Shown here: positions 31,961-43,377 of the stretch, one piece after another
Numbering within the stretch: the first letter of the stretch is position 1
Layout: every line of letters starts with the position of its first letter
Assembly: GCA_028285685.1 (NCBI GenBank)
Contig: JANQOR010000021.1
Coordinates: 1 to 64,000 of the forward strand
Source of the DNA: Cyclobacteriaceae bacterium
GTDB taxonomy: Bacteria; Bacteroidota; Bacteroidia; Cytophagales; Cyclobacteriaceae
Direction of reading: 5' to 3'
DNA length: 64,000 nt
The notes under the pieces: model-generated
Seen by the model: the letters and a program-made list of their open reading frames with translations, nothing else
Told to the model about the DNA's origin: nothing
Databases searched by the model: none
Program-made: the position numbers and the translations under genes

Positions 31961-31996
31961 AGTAGTTGTTCAGAGTTAGTTGTTTATCTTGAGAAT

Positions 31997-32674
31997 ATGA
32001 AAATCATAATTACGGGAGCATCAGGAATGGTTGGCAAAGGAGTCTTGCTAGAATGTCTCGATCACGAGCAGGTTGATCAGGTATTGGCCATTGGACGTTC
32101 CAAGCTGGATCTGGAACATTCAAAGTTGAAGCAGATTGTTCACAAGGATTTTTCTGACTACTCCTCCATCAAGTCAGAACTTGCTGGTTATGATGCCTGC
32201 TATTTGTGCATGGGCGTGAGTGCCGCGGGACTCACAGAAGAAAAATATACCGAAATCACGCATTTGTACACTCTTACTCTTGCGAAAACCTTGGTCGAAA
32301 TGAATCCCGGAATGATCTGCACCTACGTCTCTGGTCAGGGAACTGACTCGACGGAACAAGGGAGAGCCATGTGGGCTCGAGTAAAGGGAAGAACAGAGAA
32401 TGATCTTCTCGCATTGGGATTCAAACGAGCGTACATGTTTCGGCCAGGAGCGATAATTCCTCTAAGAGGGATCAAACCAAGCAGCAAGCTTTATAGATTT
32501 CTTATAACCAATCTCAAGTGGCTCATTTACTTAGTGAAGTTCCTGGCGCCAAACTCGGTTGTTAACACCTCACAGATCGGGTCGGCTATGATCAATGCCA
32601 CCTTGAAAGGTTACGATGCGCGAGTGCTAACCCCAAAGCACATTTTGATTCTTGCTAATCCTGAGCAAGCTTAG
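31997..32674 (+). CDS. NAD(P)-binding Rossmann-fold epimerase-like protein
   Basis: A 225-residue atypical extended-SDR protein. The dinucleotide motif is TGASGMVGKG (residues 6-15), followed by VLAIGRS and YDACYLCMGVSA. A Tyr-x-x-x-Lys catalytic pair is not evident, so it may be a binding or regulatory protein rather than an enzyme, like HTATIP2-related proteins. It overlaps or nearly abuts the bestrophin gene, whose chosen start is 13 bases beyond the stop, so the two are probably cotranscribed. Confidence 0.75.
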   Translation: MKIIITGASGMVGKGVLLECLDHEQVDQVLAIGRSKLDLEHSKLKQIVHKDFSDYSSIKSELAGYDACYLCMGVSAAGLTEEKYTEITHLYTLTLAKTLVEMNPGMICTYVSGQGTDSTEQGRAMWARVKGRTENDLLALGFKRAYMFRPGAIIPLRGIKPSSKLYRFLITNLKWLIYLVKFLAPNSVVNTSQIGSAMINATLKGYDARVLTPKHILILANPEQA

Positions 32675-32687
32675 TTATATTGACGCT

Positions 32688-33719
32688 ATGTACGTAAACA
32701 AAAATTTTAGTTTTAAGGGCATTCTACGATTCTCCGGTGGTCATATGATCTGGCTTGCTGCCTGGGCATCGCTGATGACAAGTATTTATGAGTTCACGGG
32801 GTTTTCCTGGTCCATTCCCTGGTTGCCTCTTTCAGTGATCGGTACAGCCGTCGCTTTTTATGTTGGATTTAAGAATAACAGCGCCTACGATCGTCTCTGG
32901 GAAGCTCGAAAGATCTGGGGTGGGATTGTAAATAGCAGTCGATCATGGGGAGCAAATACCCGCGGATTCGTATCATCTGTCTTCACCGAAGTAACCGATT
33001 CAGTGAAAGATGAATGGACCAAACGATTGATCTACCGACACATAGCATGGTTATATACACTTCGCAATCAACTTTTAATTCCGACCCAGTGGGAACATGT
33101 CAATGTGGGGAAGCATGTCAGCAGGCTCACCAAGAAACGTATAAAAAGATGGGGAGTGGGCCTTCATGAAGATGGTGGCTTTACTGAAGAAGAATTAAAG
33201 AAATTTATTCCTTCGGGGGAATATGAACGACTGATCAACTACAAAAACACTGCCACGCAAATCATTGATCAACAAAGTCAAGATCTTCTTGAGCTTAGAA
33301 GGATGAACCTGATTGATGATTTTCGACATATGGAACTACAAAAGGTCCTAAATGATTTCTACACTTTTCAGGGCCAATGCGAACGCATCAAGAAATTTCC
33401 GCTTCCTCGGCAGTACGGAAGCATGAGTTTTATTTTTGTAGGGATCTTCATATTCCTACTTCCCTTTGGAATGGTCTCCGAGTTTGCCAAACTAGGGGAG
33501 TTTGGTGCATGGCTATCTGTTCCGTTCACAGTCCTCGTGGGTTGGGTTTACTTAATGATGGAACTTGTCGGAGACTATTCAGAAAACCCTTTTGAAGGCT
33601 TAGGTAACGATATTCCAATGCTTTCACTTTGCAGGACTATAGAAATCGACCTGCTTGAGATGCTGGGTGAAAAAGACCTCCCCCCTCCGATTGAGGTAAA
33701 GAATGGGGTGCTGATGTAG
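32688..33719 (+). CDS. Bestrophin-family ion channel
   Basis: A 343-residue membrane protein of the bestrophin/UPF0187 family, pentameric channels that pass chloride in animals and cations in some bacteria. Clear signatures are FKNNSAYDRLWEARKIWGGIV after the second helix, RHIAWLYTLRNQL, and the C-terminal ELVGDYSENPFEGLGNDIPM with its acidic calcium-clasp-like cluster. Four membrane helices are visible. The start is set at 32688 (MYVNKNFSFKGIL); the in-frame ATG at 32652 lies inside the preceding gene. Confidence 0.88.
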   Translation: MYVNKNFSFKGILRFSGGHMIWLAAWASLMTSIYEFTGFSWSIPWLPLSVIGTAVAFYVGFKNNSAYDRLWEARKIWGGIVNSSRSWGANTRGFVSSVFTEVTDSVKDEWTKRLIYRHIAWLYTLRNQLLIPTQWEHVNVGKHVSRLTKKRIKRWGVGLHEDGGFTEEELKKFIPSGEYERLINYKNTATQIIDQQSQDLLELRRMNLIDDFRHMELQKVLNDFYTFQGQCERIKKFPLPRQYGSMSFIFVGIFIFLLPFGMVSEFAKLGEFGAWLSVPFTVLVGWVYLMMELVGDYSENPFEGLGNDIPMLSLCRTIEIDLLEMLGEKDLPPPIEVKNGVLM

Positions 33720-33724
33720 ACACA

Positions 33725-33758
33725 AAAAGATGGAAGAGATGTAACTCCTCCATCTTTT
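33725..33758 (+). terminator. Bidirectional intrinsic terminator
   Basis: AAAAGATGGAAGAG (33725-33738) pairs with CTCCTCCATCTTTT (33745-33758) with one mismatch. It lies 6 bases after the bestrophin stop and 13 bases from the convergent SnoaL-like gene, so it can serve both. Confidence 0.75.
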
Positions 33759-33771
33759 CACAACTTTTTTC

Positions 33772-34293
33772 TTATTCCGTTGACTGAGCTTGCACAATCG
33801 GTAGCCGATCAATGTATTGGACTACAACATCTACCTGATCAGCATCGTTGTAGTGATACAATGTGTGCACATTTTGTGACATTGACTTCCCTGTAGTATA
33901 GGTGGCATTCACATCAAACCAGCCCATGACCCAGTTGCCGGTCGCGGCATTTTCAGATTCATTCACTTTCACAGCTAGCCATACATCGTTTTCAATCTTA
34001 ATCTGATCTATTGCTTCCATACGTCCAGCCCAATAGTTTCTAATCGCAGCCTTCCCGGCAAGGGTATCTCCGGCTGAAAAAATGTAAAGTCCATCCTCCG
34101 CAATGTTGGCAACAAATGCGTCAAGATCCTGATTCATCATTGCGGGCATTCCTTGTTTAGCCAAATCAATGTACTTGGAATCTCCAAACTCCACTGGTTG
34201 AGGGGCAGTTGGTTCTGAAGCCTCGTTGGTTTCAGCAGGTGTGCATGCAATCATGATCAGCAATAGAATGATAATCGTGGTTAGGTTTTTCAT
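33772..34293 (-). CDS. SnoaL/NTF2-like lipoprotein
   Basis: A 173-residue lipoprotein; the lipobox LIMIAC puts the lipidated Cys at residue 17. A Pro/Glu-rich linker follows, then an NTF2-like fold (LAKQGMPAMMNQDLDAFVANIAEDGLYI, GKAAIRNYWAGR, WVMGWFDVNATY) of the SnoaL group. Such domains bind small molecules or act as simple isomerases or hydrolases; nothing defines the substrate. Monocistronic, with its 3' end at the shared terminator. Confidence 0.72.
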   Translation of the reverse strand: MKNLTTIIILLLIMIACTPAETNEASEPTAPQPVEFGDSKYIDLAKQGMPAMMNQDLDAFVANIAEDGLYIFSAGDTLAGKAAIRNYWAGRMEAIDQIKIENDVWLAVKVNESENAATGNWVMGWFDVNATYTTGKSMSQNVHTLYHYNDADQVDVVVQYIDRLPIVQAQSTE

Positions 34294-34418
34294 AATAGTT
34301 AGGTTTTTAGGTTTATAAAAAATGAGTCTCGTTAGGTAACTATTTAACTCATTATCAGATGATTAGTGATAGTTAAGATATAGATTCTGCGATTTAATAG
34401 CAAGGACTCTACTTCAAT

Positions 34419-34441
34419 GGAGGACCAACCATGGCCATTCT
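34419..34441. repeat. Fragment of a dispersed intergenic repeat, copy 2
   Basis: This 23-base segment (start GGAGGACCAACCATGGC) matches 24502-24524 in 18 of 23 positions. It sits in the otherwise empty 253-base gap between the SnoaL-like gene and the second large permease. Confidence 0.35.
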
Positions 34442-34546
34442 ACGATGACTAGGAAGTGAAAAATCACTCTTGATGCGTATTCTTTAGAGAGACCATCTGA
34501 GTGCTACATATCATACACGATGATCGGTCAAATGTAGCAATTCATC

Positions 34547-36937
34547 TCACTCGTGTTTCAACGCCATAGTCGGATTCAGGTGATTTATCTTCCACAATTC
34601 TTTAACAACTGTAAGGACAGCTAGAAAGACGAGTCCAACGAATGTAAAAGTAATCGGCCATACGGTCAGATCCACGTGAAAAGCAAACCCCTCTAACCAA
34701 CGCGTGGAAATCACGTAGCTGACTGGGGCGGCAATCACATTTGCAATCAAAATTGATGGAAGAAAATCCTTGCCAACAGTGTAGGAAATGTGTTTCCAAT
34801 TGGCTCCAAGGGTTTTCCGAATACCAACTTCTCTCGTCTTCTTTTGAGTTACGAATCGAACATAAGAAAACAATCCCAGACAGGTGGTAAAAATCGCCAA
34901 CCAAGCCATGACCATCAATCCTTGTGACATGCGCTTTTCTTTAACATACTGAAGAGCAAATTCCTTGTCTAGAAATTCATACTCGAAGGGGACGTTAGGA
35001 AAAAGTGACTCCCAACTTTCTGTTACATGGTTGATTCCTGTCTCTATGTCTTTGGATTGCAAACGAATATTGATGTAGTAGTACCAATAAGGTTTGACCA
35101 GGAACACCATCGGTTTAATTACGTTGTGCATTGATTCGAAATGAACATCTTCGACAATTCCAACCACACTTCCACGCCGCTTCTCCCTTGGGTTAGCAGG
35201 TTGACCAGTGTTGTATTCAGTCTCCAGTATAGCATCAAGTGGTTGCTCCAAATTCAGCAAGTTGACTGCGGATTCATTGAGAATAAAGGCACCTTGATAG
35301 TCTGATTGTGAAACTCGGAAATTGCGTCCCTCTACCACCTGTATTCCAAACGTTTTGAAAAAGTCTTCATCAATGGAGGTTGCATGTAGGGTTACCGGTT
35401 CACCTCCATTCACTCTCACGGGCAGTGTCAGTCCCATATTATCAGTTGGTTTATAAAATGACAGACTAACGGACTCAATAGATCCATGACTAAGAAGACG
35501 GTTTTTCAATGGCTCAGGATTGTACCTGATCTTCCTTCCAAACGGTGCATAAATTACCTGATCTTTATGATAGCCCGGATCTTCACTACTAACATATCTA
35601 ACCTGGTCTCGCAGTGTGAGGGTGAAAGAGATGAGAGTCGCAGCAATGAAAAATTGAAACATAAGCAATGATTTCCTCAAAAAATCACTGCTTGAGACCC
35701 TAGACTTTCTTTGGTTAGAAACATTCTCCTTCACAAGAAGCACTGATGGCAATAGACCCACTATGATCGTGAGCACGCAGGGAATCGTTCCAAGCAACAA
35801 TAGCATTTTCGGAGTCAGCAAGATACCTGCCTCCATGTGGGTCGAAAGTGAGTGATTTATCATACCAATAAGCTGATAAACCAGAAGGATGCCTATCAAC
35901 AAACTTAGACTCACCGTACCAAGCGTTTCAAGAACAAGTTGCGATATGATTTGCTGTAGTCGGGCCCCGACCGCACGTCTTACTAGCAGTTCTTTTACTC
36001 GATTCTGAATTTGAACAACAGTTAAGGTCATGTAGTTGATTGCAGTGATCAAGAGAATGAGGAGGCCTATTCCAATAGCCAACCAAGCATAAATAGGATC
36101 AATCACCTTCGTATAACCTGAGATAACTCCAGTGTCGGTGTGTATGGCCCTTACGGGCTGAAGTGCACTCAGAAATTCTTTGTAAGATTTACTTTCGTCT
36201 TTGATGTGTTTGGTGAAAAATGATTCGAACTGATTTTCAAATTCAGTTGGATCAAGTGCTCGTGGTAGCTTAACATAACTATAACAATAGTTCATGTTCC
36301 AGCCATTTGTAATCCCGCCTGGAAATACTTCTTCGCCGGTCTTGAATGATACCAGGGCGTCAAATTCAATATGCATGTTTCCCGGCCATTTAGGGATGAT
36401 CCCAGTAATGGTCAACGGATAGTATTGACCGTTCCATTGAAAATCGATTCGATCTCCAAGTTTGACTTCATTACCAAAATATTTCAATGCCATGTCTGCG
36501 GTCAGCACTATAGAAAAGGGCTCTGAAAGTGCCGTCTTCGGATCTCCTTTAAATTCCGGCATTTTAAAAAGTTGCAAAAACTGCTCATCTGCCCAAATCA
36601 TTTGATCTTCGTAAAAAGCTTTGTCCCCAAGTTTGAACAGTGTCTTAGACCGGTCCTTAAAAAATCTGGAAAATTGAAACTCTGGGTAATCCATTGCGAG
36701 CGTAGGCACAAGTGGAAAAGCTGTTGAGGCAATGCTGCCTTGATCTATTTTCCTGATAACTCGGAAAATTCTGTCAGAGTCGGGGTGAAATTCATCATAA
36801 CTAAATTCATAGTGTGCATACATTAAACCAAGAAGCACACAGACAATACCGACAGTCAATCCTGCAACTTTTATTACCCAGCTCGGAATATCACGCTTAA
36901 TTATGCGAAGTGATACAACAAATGCATTTTTTAACAT
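34547..36937 (-). CDS. FtsX/MacB-type ABC transporter permease, second copy
   Basis: A 796-residue permease with the same doubled MacB_PCD-FtsX plan as the product of 19041-21407, but clearly divergent in sequence. The first helix lies at about 22-43 (VIKVAGLTVGIVCVLLGL). FtsX block one is near 280-410 (RVKELLVRRAVGARLQQII) and block two near 675-790 (TREVGIRKTLGANWKHISYTV). It should work with a MacB-like ATPase, but none is encoded nearby. The product is probably in the inner membrane with large periplasmic parts. Confidence 0.85.
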   Translation of the reverse strand: MLKNAFVVSLRIIKRDIPSWVIKVAGLTVGIVCVLLGLMYAHYEFSYDEFHPDSDRIFRVIRKIDQGSIASTAFPLVPTLAMDYPEFQFSRFFKDRSKTLFKLGDKAFYEDQMIWADEQFLQLFKMPEFKGDPKTALSEPFSIVLTADMALKYFGNEVKLGDRIDFQWNGQYYPLTITGIIPKWPGNMHIEFDALVSFKTGEEVFPGGITNGWNMNYCYSYVKLPRALDPTEFENQFESFFTKHIKDESKSYKEFLSALQPVRAIHTDTGVISGYTKVIDPIYAWLAIGIGLLILLITAINYMTLTVVQIQNRVKELLVRRAVGARLQQIISQLVLETLGTVSLSLLIGILLVYQLIGMINHSLSTHMEAGILLTPKMLLLLGTIPCVLTIIVGLLPSVLLVKENVSNQRKSRVSSSDFLRKSLLMFQFFIAATLISFTLTLRDQVRYVSSEDPGYHKDQVIYAPFGRKIRYNPEPLKNRLLSHGSIESVSLSFYKPTDNMGLTLPVRVNGGEPVTLHATSIDEDFFKTFGIQVVEGRNFRVSQSDYQGAFILNESAVNLLNLEQPLDAILETEYNTGQPANPREKRRGSVVGIVEDVHFESMHNVIKPMVFLVKPYWYYYINIRLQSKDIETGINHVTESWESLFPNVPFEYEFLDKEFALQYVKEKRMSQGLMVMAWLAIFTTCLGLFSYVRFVTQKKTREVGIRKTLGANWKHISYTVGKDFLPSILIANVIAAPVSYVISTRWLEGFAFHVDLTVWPITFTFVGLVFLAVLTVVKELWKINHLNPTMALKHE

Positions 36938-37048
36938 GAGATGTAATAATCAACCAGAACAGTAAAATAGCTAACTCAACACTGAAAAAGTCGCGAAAGG
37001 AACATCAAACGGGGTGAACGGCCCCTGATCTTTTATCTAGTCGTATCG

Positions 37049-38473
37049 CTACTTTCTGTAATCCAGCGGAGGATCTCGGTCGCCAAGCAAAGATTCATAC
37101 TTGAATCCCTCACCCTGCTGCCTGAGCAATTCCTTTTTTGCCTCATCGGCGATCTTCGGGTTGTTGTAAATGTCAATTGCTGTTAAAGCAATGGTCTTAG
37201 CTGCCACAATCATTCCTTTATAACCAATACTTGTACCACCAGCGGCGACAGCTTGCCATGTATGTGCTGATGTTCCAGGCACCCATGTGGCGGCACTCAT
37301 CCCCGCTGTAGGAACAGCCCAGCTCACATCCCCCACGTCAGTAGAACCTCTGGCCCGCCCAGCAGGGCTGAATGGATCAATCTCTCGAGCATCTGTCAAT
37401 TCGTAATCTCCCTCATACGTTTCCAGGATCCTTTTTGCAAAAGCGACATTCTCTTCATCATATTCAACTCCTCCAACCTTGCTGAGATTCTTGTGCATTA
37501 CTTTGGAAAGTGTCTCATTTGGCAAAAGATTGTACAACCCATGGATGACCTCATAATTCATGGTAGTGCCTGTTCCAAGAGCTGCCCCCTCAGCACACTT
37601 CACTACACGTTCAAAGATCTTTTTAACATTAGCCACATTCGGATGTCGGGTATAGTAAAATACCTCCGCAAATGGTGGAACGACGTTCGGAGCTTCTCCT
37701 CCTCGAGTGATCACATAATGAATTCTGGTTTCTTGCGGAACGTGTTCCCTTAGCATGTTTACCATCATGTTCATCGCCTCTACCCCGTCCAATGCGGATC
37801 GACCCCTCTCTGGCGAACCTGCTGCATGTGAAGCTTCTCCATAAAATCTAAACTTCGCCGATTTGTTCGCAAGGGAAGCTCCGGGATTAGCATCATTGCC
37901 ACTTCCGGGATGCCAGTGAAGAACGACATCCACGTCATCAAAAAGACCGGCCCGAACCATATACACTTTACCAGCACCACCCTCTTCAGCCGGAGTACCG
38001 TACACACGAACGGTACCTGAATTTTTGGATGACTCCAGCCATCTTTTTACTTCAACACCAGCTGCAGTCGACGCAGTACCAAACAGGTGATGACCACAGG
38101 CATGTCCAGCCCCACCCTCAATGACGGGTTCACGGCTCGGAATTGCTTTCTGCGATACACCTGGAAGCGCATCAAATTCAGCTAAAATTGCAACGACAGG
38201 CTTACCCGAGCCATATTCGGCAATGAAGGCTGTCGGAATTTCAGCAACTCCCTCGGTTATCTTAAATCCTTCTACGCTTAGCGTTTCCATTAGCAGTTCT
38301 GAACTCTTCTCTTCCTGATACCCTACTTCAGCCCAATCCCAGATTTGACCTGCTATTTGTGCGTACTTCTCGTATTGGTTGTCCAATTTACTAATGATCC
38401 TGTCTTTCTCTTTTTGACAAAAAGAGGGGTTGAAGATGGTCGAAATGAGAATAACAACGGAGAATCTTTTCAT
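37049..38473 (-). CDS. Exported M20-family amidohydrolase (AbgB-like)
   Basis: A 474-residue metallopeptidase. A signal peptide ends near NPSFCQ (residue 20). The M20 catalytic frame is clear: AILAEFDALPG, GGAGHACGHHLFGTA and GTPAEEGGAGK. The dimerisation domain contains FRFYGEASHAAGSPERGRSALDGVEAM, and the end has STDVGDVSWAVPTAGM. The layout resembles p-aminobenzoyl-glutamate hydrolase subunit B and related aminoacylases, so an N-acyl amino acid or a dipeptide is the likely substrate, in the periplasm. The start is at 38473 (MKRFSVV), three codons inside the longest frame. Confidence 0.85.
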   Translation of the reverse strand: MKRFSVVILISTIFNPSFCQKEKDRIISKLDNQYEKYAQIAGQIWDWAEVGYQEEKSSELLMETLSVEGFKITEGVAEIPTAFIAEYGSGKPVVAILAEFDALPGVSQKAIPSREPVIEGGAGHACGHHLFGTASTAAGVEVKRWLESSKNSGTVRVYGTPAEEGGAGKVYMVRAGLFDDVDVVLHWHPGSGNDANPGASLANKSAKFRFYGEASHAAGSPERGRSALDGVEAMNMMVNMLREHVPQETRIHYVITRGGEAPNVVPPFAEVFYYTRHPNVANVKKIFERVVKCAEGAALGTGTTMNYEVIHGLYNLLPNETLSKVMHKNLSKVGGVEYDEENVAFAKRILETYEGDYELTDAREIDPFSPAGRARGSTDVGDVSWAVPTAGMSAATWVPGTSAHTWQAVAAGGTSIGYKGMIVAAKTIALTAIDIYNNPKIADEAKKELLRQQGEGFKYESLLGDRDPPLDYRK

Positions 38474-38593
38474 GGTTATCAAGTTAGTGCAGGTTGAATT
38501 TAAGTGATTTGCCTCAATGGGTCTGTTTAACCGGCTAATGATTTATCATTTTTCGAGGAACCAGCTATTTTTAAAAACAGGTCCAGTTGCAAA

Positions 38594-39175
38594 ATGGCAT
38601 ATTCTATAGAAAAACATATGAGTCGATTTGTAGATCTTGATGAAGAAGCAAGAGCTGCTTTGAACAAGATCGTGAAGACCCGTAGTATTCGACGTAGGCA
38701 ATTTATTGTCCAACCAGGCTTTACCTGCACTCACCAATCCCACGTCGTACAGGGTGCGCTCCGTGTTTACTTCATTAGTCCCGAAGGAACGGACCACACC
38801 ATTCAATTTGCAATCGAAGATTGGTGGATTAGTGATTTCTATAGTTATGTTCACCAGGTACCTGCATCACTCTATGTTGAGGCACTTGAGAACAGTACCA
38901 TTCAGCAAATCGGATTTGAGGACACTGAAAATCTCTGCAGAGATTTCCCTGTTTTCGAGCGTTTTTTCAGAATGGTAGCACAAAAAGCTTTCGCATTCTC
39001 ACAACGAAGAGTTTTATCAAACCTGGAAAAAACAGCTGAGGAACGGTATCTGGAATTTTCAGAGCTTTACCCATCCATTGTGCAGCGTGTGCCCCAGTAT
39101 ATGCTGGCTTCATACTTGGGAATGACACCAGAATTTCTGAGTAAGATTAGAAAAAACCTGGCAACAAACTCTTAA
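38594..39175 (+). CDS. Crp/Fnr-family transcriptional regulator
   Basis: A 193-residue regulator with an N-terminal cNMP-type beta-roll (RRRQFIVQPGFTCTHQSHVVQGALRVYF) and a C-terminal helix-turn-helix (VPQYMLASYLGMTPEFLSKIRKN). The ligand-binding Arg and Glu of CRP are not recognised, and there is no Fnr-type cysteine cluster, as is usual for Bacteroidota members. It stands directly before a DoxX/dehydrogenase operon on the same strand and divergent from the M20 gene. It could control either. Confidence 0.8.
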   Translation: MAYSIEKHMSRFVDLDEEARAALNKIVKTRSIRRRQFIVQPGFTCTHQSHVVQGALRVYFISPEGTDHTIQFAIEDWWISDFYSYVHQVPASLYVEALENSTIQQIGFEDTENLCRDFPVFERFFRMVAQKAFAFSQRRVLSNLEKTAEERYLEFSELYPSIVQRVPQYMLASYLGMTPEFLSKIRKNLATNS

Positions 39176-39250
39176 ACTAGTTTAAGCAAATTTCCTGTTC
39201 TAGTTCATTTTTAGGAAGAATACAGATCTTGATTTTTGTGTAAAAAAATT

Positions 39251-39631
39251 ATGGACACAAAAAAGATCACTTTTCTATCTGCAAAATTTCTGCTGGGACT
39301 TCCTCTCATACTGTTTGGAACTAACAAGTTTGGGGGGTTTATTGATATAGCTCCACCGGAAGATCCACTTGCTCAAGCGTTCTTAGGAACAATGTTTACT
39401 ACTTACTTGTACAAGTTTGTTGCCATTACCGAAATCGCCGGGGGAATTCTCTTGCTGACTCCCAGGACTGCGTTTCTAGGCTGCTTGATTTTGATTCCTG
39501 TAGTTGCCAACGTCTCTATTTTTCACTTGGCTCACGACATGCCAGGGAACGGAATTTGGTTGTTACCAACTCTTACTTTGGCTGTGGTCATTTCCAATTT
39601 CAAAGATGAATTCAAAACCCTTTTAGTATGA
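39251..39631 (+). CDS. DoxX-like membrane protein
   Basis: A 126-residue protein with four membrane helices (about 6-24, 50-70, 73-92 and 97-117). The helix-1 end LPLILFGTNKFGGF and the second-helix segment KFVAITEIAGGILLLTPR are typical of the DoxX/DUF6041-like group, which is often linked to redox or thiol stress. It overlaps the dehydrogenase gene by 4 bases (ATGA), so the two are translationally coupled. The start is 39251 (MDTKKITF). Confidence 0.75.
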   Translation: MDTKKITFLSAKFLLGLPLILFGTNKFGGFIDIAPPEDPLAQAFLGTMFTTYLYKFVAITEIAGGILLLTPRTAFLGCLILIPVVANVSIFHLAHDMPGNGIWLLPTLTLAVVISNFKDEFKTLLV

Positions 39632-40482
39632 AAGTTACATTTATAGGACTGGGAATAATGGGCAGCCGAATGGCAGCCCGCCTGCTAAAAGCAGGGATTA
39701 ACCTAACAGTGTATAATCGCTCAAAGCAACCCAAGGAAGCACTGAAACGAAAAGGTGCCAAAATTGCTTCAACTTTGATAGGCTCGGTAGATGATTCCGA
39801 TCTAGTGATCACAATGCTTTCAGACCCTAACGCTGTCAAAGCGATCATGACGGATGAGCTATTGAAAAGCATGAAGCATAATTCGCTTTGGATTGATTGT
39901 TCCACGGTCAATCCTTCCTTTTCAAAGGAAACCTCGAGACGGGCGATGACAGCTGGGATACGTTTCCTTGACGCGCCTGTGGCTGGATCGAAACCTCAGG
40001 CGGAGAACGGTGAACTGGTCTTTATGGTTGGAGGTAACAAGGAGGATTTGACACAGGTGGAACCAATATTGAAAAAAATGGGAAACAAAATTCTCTACAT
40101 CGGTGATTCAGGAAAAGGAAGCTCCTTCAAGATGATCGTAAACATGCTTCTGGCACACAACATGGTTGCCTTCTCTGAGGCAATTGTTCTTGGTTTAAAG
40201 ATGGAAATTGACAAAGAATTCTTGTTGACCACAGTACCAAACCTTCCTGTCGCCGCTCCATTCACTAAGTTCAAGGCTGAAAACATTAGAAATGATGAAT
40301 GGGCTGAACAGTTCCCGTTAGAATTAATGCACAAAGATCTTCGCTTGGCAGACATTACAAGTTCAGAACACAAAATGCTGTTGCCTATGACCAATTTGAC
40401 CAAAGAATTATATGCAAAGGCAGAAACTGAAGGGATGGGTCGATTAGATATGTCTGCTATCTACAAGTTTTTGAGTTGCTAA
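39628..40482 (+). CDS. NAD(P)-dependent beta-hydroxyacid dehydrogenase family oxidoreductase
   Basis: A 284-residue member of the 3-hydroxyisobutyrate dehydrogenase superfamily. The Rossmann motif GLGIMGSRMA is at residues 7-16, the substrate motif DAPVAGSKPQAENG near 115-128, and the catalytic Lys lies in GKGSSFKMIVNMLLA at about 171. A glyoxylate or succinic-semialdehyde reductase type activity would fit. It is coupled to the DoxX-like gene, which suggests a shared role in dealing with reactive aldehydes (inference). Confidence 0.85.
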   Translation: MKVTFIGLGIMGSRMAARLLKAGINLTVYNRSKQPKEALKRKGAKIASTLIGSVDDSDLVITMLSDPNAVKAIMTDELLKSMKHNSLWIDCSTVNPSFSKETSRRAMTAGIRFLDAPVAGSKPQAENGELVFMVGGNKEDLTQVEPILKKMGNKILYIGDSGKGSSFKMIVNMLLAHNMVAFSEAIVLGLKMEIDKEFLLTTVPNLPVAAPFTKFKAENIRNDEWAEQFPLELMHKDLRLADITSSEHKMLLPMTNLTKELYAKAETEGMGRLDMSAIYKFLSC

Positions 40483-40509
40483 TAAGAAAATTATAGGAGC
40501 TAAACCTGA

Positions 40510-40911
40510 TCAAGCATTCAATTTTACAAATTCCTTTACCATTGACAATATATCTTTTGCCTTGACCCGAACAGCAGCGGAAGAGGTATTGACGATGTGA
40601 TGCAATCTGTCATAAATTTCCAGCTTACTTTTTAGCTGCTCTTGCAAAACTTCAATAGAAACATTTTCGGGGTTGGACTTTTTCACCTCGGAAATGTTCT
40701 TCTTTGTTTCCTTGATGTTCTGCTTCATCATCGGCACCAGTTCGTATAGCGATTGCTTGGCGTCTTTGTAATTCTGATCTACAATGGCAGTCTCTAATTT
40801 TTGAGAAAGCTCATCAAAATCCTTTGAGTTACCCTTCGCTGCAGCGTTTGCACCCAAAGAGGATGACAGTAGGATGAGCAGAATAGCAAGAGTATTTGAT
40901 GCAGTTTTCAT
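40510..40911 (-). CDS. Small exported alpha-helical protein of unknown function
   Basis: A 133-residue protein with a signal peptide to about residue 24 (GANAAAK). The mature part is helical and charged, with heptad-like runs (KQNIKETKKNISEVKK, LQEQLKSKLEIYDRLHHIV). No cysteine is left after the signal. No family recognised; it may be a periplasmic chaperone-like or structural protein. The 227 bases upstream, up to icd, hold no gene that I can see. Confidence 0.55.
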   Translation of the reverse strand: MKTASNTLAILLILLSSSLGANAAAKGNSKDFDELSQKLETAIVDQNYKDAKQSLYELVPMMKQNIKETKKNISEVKKSNPENVSIEVLQEQLKSKLEIYDRLHHIVNTSSAAVRVKAKDILSMVKEFVKLNA

Positions 40912-41138
40912 AACAGCGGTCGATTTTTTGTAATCTAAATCTAGGATAAGATCCTGGAGTCAGGCTCTTAGATTCGACCAAAGCAGGCAAATGATCTACC
41001 TTTTCCCCTAAAGCATCGATCACCTTTTTCGCGAAATCAGGATTTTTTACCTTGAAACTAGTTTTAACTAGGCATTTTGCTTAAATGTTGATTATCAGCT
41101 ATTTACCTAAAAAGCGTAAAGAAAAACTTGAAGAATGA

Positions 41139-43358
<2,220 letters not shown>

Positions 43359-43377
43359 TCAATTGTTACTAGTTAGG

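Noticed and set aside
19041..36937. A complete ABC exporter locus formed by the two large permeases
   Set aside because: The genes are 13 kb apart, no ATPase or membrane-fusion gene lies near either, and their sequences are divergent.
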